DNA of 64,000 nucleotides from assembly GCF_026151205.1 (NCBI RefSeq), contig NC_087083.1, positions 11,468,944 to 11,532,943 of the forward strand, read 5' to 3'. This stretch comes from Bolinopsis microptera. Its lineage: Eukaryota; Ctenophora; Tentaculata; Lobata; Bolinopsidae. Shown in pieces: positions 59,367 through 64,000 of this stretch. The translations under genes and the position numbers were made by a program. Numbering within the stretch: the stretch's first letter is position 1; the number at the start of each line of letters is the position of its first letter. Under the pieces are notes generated by a model. That model searched no databases, was not told the origin of the DNA, and saw nothing but the letters and a program-made list of their open reading frames with translations.

Positions 59367-60410
59367 TCATTCTACAAATCGCAGTTTAAAAAGAATGCTA
59401 AGGAGGAACTTGAGCAGAGAATGGGGGGAGATGCGGTTAATATCTGCTAGGTGAGGACTGAGGAGCCAAGGTGGTGTAGACGATCGAACTCCAACGCTGG
59501 GCAGTAAAAGAGTATGTGGGAATTGTCTTGGCGCCAAGAGAGACAGTATGAACAAGTAGTAGGGGGCGCACTACCTACAAGTAGGGTTGTTATGTTACCT
59601 GTTGATTGTGTCGTCTGGTTCGTTCAGGAAGGCTTGAAGTGGTGCTCGGTTATCCAGAAAAGTAATGACTCAATGAGAATGCGAGAGTTGCGCCTGTTAA
59701 GAGACATGAAGAAATTAATGTGCTGTGGTAAAGAGTAATGGGTAAGCAGGGAGTGAAGAGGATTAGAGGAAGTGGAGGCAGACCAGTCAGTGACTCTGGT
59801 GGTAAACTTGTTATCTCGCAGTATCGACTTGAAATGGCCTCCAGGAAGAGGTACTGCTTTCAGGGAGCTGCAGGTGGTCCCTTCCTTCGCATTAAGAGTG
59901 TCAGCCAGTTCATTTCCTCGAATTCCAGCGTGTCCTCGTATCCATGTTAGGGAAACAGAAGAGCAGACTGAGGTGAGATTATCTAGTTCTCTAGACGAAA
60001 CATCGGCAGATAGGGCATGTACTGCAGAAAGTGAGTCTGTGAAGATGGCTACCGATGAGTTCTGACAGGGCAGGGAGCCATCATTTCAGCTTGAAAAACG
60101 GTGTTGAGGTCATTCAGTCTCCATTTAAATGTTGCTAAGGGGACTGCATTATGCATGGAGTATACCACAAGTGCTGATCCTGTTTTGTTGTTGAGGCCGT
60201 CGGTAAAACAACAAAACTGGTATCGACATGTTACCGTTTTGTGGGAGGTTCTTAGATGAAGCAAAGAAATGGAGCAGGGGAGGTGGACGAAGCTATGATG
60301 GATTGAATATTGTCGATGAGACCGACGGATCTGTGACGGTAGGCAGGACAAGGTACCAACACCTTAATTAATCCTCTGAGGAGAAGTCCTAGTGAAGGAC
60401 AAGTTAACAG
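59367..60410 (-). mobile_element. Decayed LINE fragment (RNase H and CCHC)
   Basis: Minus-strand coding relic with frameshifts. From 60410 down come an RT/RNase H linker (PSLGLLLRGLIKV), RNase H part 1 (FTDGLNNKTGSALVV, then FQAEMMA), a frameshift near 60062, part 2 (SSVAIFTDSLSAVHALSAD, then WIRGHAGIRGNELADTL) and at least two more disruptions. The CCHC-like CSYCLSWRQDNSHILFYC follows. The frame shifts again to HLADINRISPHSLLKF and stops at 59367. The layout equals that of the 47505 element, but the sequence is clearly different, so it is an older or separate family of the same branch. RT itself is absent. Confidence 0.8.
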
Positions 60411-60699
60411 AGTTTTTATACTGTACATTATTATTATGCTGTACATTGCATTGGTATTTTTATATATTGAGCAAAACGGTATCATGTCTCCAATGCATGG
60501 CGATGGAATAAGAACTTCGTGCGCGGGAATGAGTGTACAATCATGTGACACTAGCGAGTGGGCGCGAGCGTGAGTAACAAGACTCTCTCGAATGAGTGTA
60601 CAATTATTTGTCACTATAAGGTTGAGCGCAAGCGTGAGTAACAGGACTCTGACGACTACAGTGTGACAAAAATAGTATCCAAAAACTGAAAGCTAAATT
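60411..60699. other. No gene seen
   Basis: Two related stretches with gagtgtacaat and gcgtgagtaaca (60530-60590 and 60595-60650), about 65 bp apart. Confidence 0.5.
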
Positions 60700-61240
60700 A
60701 GAAGTAGATCTAGATTACTATGATGAGAAGTTCGTACGATGCGTACTTTTAAATGGCTGTACCGTACGTACTAATAAAATTGGTTATAAAGTACGATAAA
60801 TGGGTTTTCGATGGAAGTCCCACTTATTCGTGACAAAATAATAACAGAAATACTTGAAATGGCGCTACGGGCACCTAAACTTATGTTGCCGCATCCTTGG
60901 CCTTATTTCCATCATTATAATATGACTGTACGTACTCCTGTTGAGTATAATTGCAGTTATTCAAATTAATTTATTGTCTTAAAAATTTTTTAATTCGACT
61001 ATGACATTCACTGGCACCAAAATCGTGGTTTAAAAATTACATACATAACTACCAATTATACAACTATACAACAATAGAAAAATAAGGTAAAAACGGACAC
61101 CATTTTTTTCAGAAAAAATTCGTAATTTAAAGTGAAAAGGTGGTTGTACGGTACGTACTAATAAAAAACGTCGTACCGTACGTACTTTAAGGCTTAAGCC
61201 GGGTACGGTACGTACTTCTCATTTTAGATCTAGAAGTTAA
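60700..61240. mobile_element. Candidate non-autonomous element with GTACGTAC motifs
   Basis: The left end has agatctagattactatga with tgagaagt. The right end, reversed, has agatctaaaatgagaagt. Inside each end are accgtacgtac-type motifs (60771, 61147, 61175, 61205). The borders are approximate and there is no coding capacity. Confidence 0.4.
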
Positions 61241-61816
61241 GAAAAGAGGTGCAGGTTACTATAAGCTGTAGAGAAAATTACTGAGGAAAATGGAAGAGGG
61301 CGGATAAAAGTAAACGTAAAGACAAAAGTAAAGTCATTATAAAACTTCAGCGCAAAGAAATAGTAGAAGGATTTATGGAGTGAAACACCAAACCGTGAGC
61401 AGACTTCGTTCTCTACAATACCAGATTTCGCTCTGTCTGTATAAGTGAAGTTGTAGTAGGGCCATTATGTTGTCAGCTATGCTTCCTTGCTTCTATGCTG
61501 GTATATCGTTTCTATCCAAGGTATAAGGGACGGGGTCTCAGAACATCTAATACTTAGCAAAAAATCGCTCTCTAATTACTTAATTATAGAGAAAGCCGCA
61601 ATATTAATAAGAGGAGAGCTGAATAAGAGGAGAGCTGAAAATTGCAACGCACGGAAATTTACAAATTGGAACGATATAATTATAATAGCAGCTATAGTGA
61701 AATATTGTGCACCCCCTACTATAATAGTGAAATGTCACTACTTTCCTAGAATACATAATTTCTTAACACTAATTTAATGGTCTCAATCGAAACGTTTGCG
61801 AGTCTGATCACGATAA
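61241..61816. other. No gene supported
   Basis: A 96-codon + frame at 61487-61777 is AT-rich and lacks a recognisable domain. gaggagagctgaa is duplicated at 61611. Confidence 0.4.
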
Positions 61817-61924
61817 TTTAAGTGAAATTAAGTAAAATTAAGTGAAATTAAGTGAAATTAAGTGAAATTAAGTGAAATTAAGTGAAATTAAGTGTAATTA
61901 AGTGAAATTAAGTGAAATTAAGTC
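61817..61924. repeat. 10-bp minisatellite (agtgaaatta)n
   Basis: About 11 copies with taaaatta and tgtaatta variants. Confidence 0.94.
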
Positions 61925-62382
61925 CATATAAAACAAGGCCACAAAATCAAGGCTAAATAAATTTTCAACCCGATCAATATTGATCGTCGGCTTGACAAGA
62001 AAAACTAGACAGGAAGCCACGTATAGCACTATTGCTCTATTGTCATGACAACACTATTCATGTCGTGACCAAAAGGGAACTCATCACCTTAGCATAGGAA
62101 AGTTGTGAAAATATTAAATCCATAAGCAATATGAATTGGAGTCATCCTCAACCTTTTTATCAAAACCCTCGATTGCCAACTCAAAATTTCGACCCACTTA
62201 ACTATAATGATCACCCTCTTAAGATTTAAATAGGCCAACATTTTTGTGAAAATCCTTTACTGGTAACGCTCGCGGTTTATCAATGAAATGAGTTGACTTA
62301 ACACTATCTTTATTCTTTACTCCGTATTGAGGAACAAAAAGAGCTCAAACATTGAGCTTCCAGACAGAAGAGTGGAAGCTTC
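61925..62382. other. No gene seen
   Basis: Plain AT-rich sequence; no coding block or repeat noticed. Confidence 0.45.
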
Positions 62383-62474
62383 TAGTAAATAAGTATAACT
62401 ACACCACGGTTTGTAAATAAATATAACTACACTACGGTTAGTAAATAGGTATAACTACACCACGGTAAGTAAAC
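62383..62474. repeat. 28-29-bp tandem repeat, three copies
   Basis: The unit contains gtataactacaccacggt after tagtaaata. The middle copy has atataactacactacggt. Confidence 0.9.
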
Positions 62475-63129
62475 GGTTAATGAAGATTTCACACCATCCC
62501 AACTGGCTGAGGGATAAGGAGTCTAAAGATCCCCAACACTTTCTAAAAGATAGGGATTTTAAGTACAATTATTATAATATAAAAAGTGGCAAAAAGTACT
62601 TATGTGAAAAAAATTATAGTTTTATTTTTTGCCGCCCCGGGAACATTAGTACCCTGAAATATTATTTTCGCGTCGACCGAACGTTCTGATAGTGAACCAT
62701 ACTCAATGTTTAAGTGTTTGAAACGTTGACTAAACAAAACAACCTCATCATGTTAAATTAGGTCGAAGCTACAATAATTATCCCTCCAAACTAAAGGAGA
62801 AAAGGTGTCATTGTCAAAAATATGTTATATAATATGTAATTGTAGCAAGCAATTGTTTATTTGACTGTTATATTTTCATCCGTTCAAATGGTTTATTTTG
62901 AGGTAAACCTTTTCAAGGAATAATAGATAATTACTTCATCAAAGTCAATAAATTTTGAATGGCATTTTTCTCCTTTGGATAAATATAAACTGTCGACGTT
63001 TCACTATACATACTGAGGATTGATATGTCGTCAAAAATATTTGGGAAACTTTCGCACGGTGAAAATTCAATAATAATATAAGTAAAAGTACATGACAGTC
63101 GCTCTAAGACTAAATAAGAGGTTTGATTA
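62475..63129. other. No gene seen
   Basis: AT-rich. A 69-codon + frame at 62480-62689 has no recognisable domain. Confidence 0.4.
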
Positions 63130-63930
63130 TTGCATTATTATAATACTAGTGTAACCCGGCCTTCAGCCGGGACTTCACTATCGCAATTGAAATGCAAAAG
63201 TATAAACCCGCCTACCTTACTCGGGAATATTATGACTGGGATAAAGTGGTGGGTTTTGGAAAATTCCGCCGTATTTTTCCCGGTCATTAATTTTCCCAGT
63301 CATAAATTAACCCGCTATAATATTCCCGAGTAAGGTAAACTAATAGTAATACATTTTGATGCTTGGTGGGTTTTGGAACATTCCGCCATATTTTTCCCGG
63401 TCATTAATTTTCCCAGTCATAAATTAACCCGCTATAATATTCCCGAGTAAGGTATTATATTCGAAAACACGCATTACATTTTCGTAGTTAAAACGGTGCG
63501 AAAGTATGAACTCGCTCATTCCAAACATACCACAATTTAATTCTGAGTGCCCCTCACATATCTAATAGTAATACTTGATAGGCAATCTTGAATCTTGAGG
63601 CCCCCTGTCAAAGTATCTGATTATATAGCAAATATATTATAAGGGGAGAAAGAGAGAGAGAGCGAGAGTTGGAGAGTACACACACACACACACACACACA
63701 CTTTAGTATCACATTTGGGTCACAAAATTATTAATTAAACCACTTACCACCAACCGATTTAAAAAACCCTCATCATTTGGCTTCGTCAGAGTTTTTCCGG
63801 CACTATACCGAAAAAACCAGCCCCGTAACTCTTACCGTTTTCTTGATTAAACCGTTCGGAAATTTTCCGCACACAGACAGACAGACAGACACATCTTGAG
63901 ATTATTGTTTAAGATCTAGTTATTATATAA
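63130..63930. mobile_element. Candidate interspersed element with hairpin start and (CAGA)n end
   Basis: Begins near cccggccttcagccggg, a short hairpin, and ends near (acag)n at 63871-63892. Inside, taccttactcgggaatatta (63219) and its reverse complement (63320) form a palindromic segment of about 120 bp. The right half of that segment is repeated at 63363-63454. A (GA)n tract at 63642 and an (AC)n tract at 63678-63701 lie within. No ORF of note. The borders are uncertain. Confidence 0.4.
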
Positions 63931-64000
63931 GAGGCGCAGCAGCATTGTTACAAATATCATAATATTGTTGTCGCTACCAATTGTTTATCTTAAACTTAGT

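Noticed and set aside
59514-60065. Plus-strand frames of 70-97 codons
   Set aside because: Antisense shadows of the minus-strand RNase H/CCHC relic.

Overview
This window is AT-rich metazoan nuclear DNA. It holds two spliced neuronal-type membrane-protein genes, several decayed non-LTR retrotransposons and many tandem repeats. There are no operons, Shine-Dalgarno sites or dense ORFs. Coding sequence occurs as short phase-compatible exons with GT/AG borders, or as retroelement ORFs. The Shaker-type potassium channel, the divergent multi-exon class A GPCR and the RNase H-bearing LINEs suggest an early-branching invertebrate; a cnidarian is my best guess. That is an inference from gene style, not proof. 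I found no tRNA, rRNA or CRISPR.

Layout. 1-20.8 kb: no gene I can support; minisatellites, palindromes and possible MITEs. 20.8-24.3 kb (+): a Shaker/Kv1-type channel in six recognisable exons (T1, S1 to pore, S6, cytoplasmic tail); the first coding exon is not found. 26.9-31.7 kb (-): an eight-exon class A GPCR whose introns carry repeat arrays made partly of splice sites. 32-46 kb: repeats, including a 2.1-kb array of a 31-bp unit, a palindrome cluster with a perfect 61-bp inverted repeat, and a (GAGAGAGGGA)n array. 46.3-50.0 kb (+): a broken fragment of a retroelement-associated protein, then a 5'-truncated LINE with RT, RNase H and CCHC-type motifs and probable target-site duplications. 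51.7-53.2 kb: two minisatellites. 54.4-54.9 kb (+): the 3' end of a different, CR1/L2-like LINE. 59.4-60.4 kb (-): a decayed LINE with the same RNase H plus CCHC layout as the one at 47.5 kb. 60.7-64 kb: candidate non-autonomous elements and microsatellites.

The channel and the receptor are separate genes on opposite strands, converging on 24.3-26.9 kb. Both are membrane signalling proteins; nothing in the sequence shows they act together. The most striking observation is that tandem duplication has repeatedly copied splice sites. The GPCR's intron 2 has four copies of the exon-2 end with its donor at one edge. At the other edge it has about seven copies of an acceptor-like unit, most of which are abutted 3'/5' splice signals (AG|GTAAT). 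Intron 4 has three AG|GTAAGA junctions, and the channel's T1 exon has a duplicated donor. Many unrelated arrays also share a 10-11 bp period.
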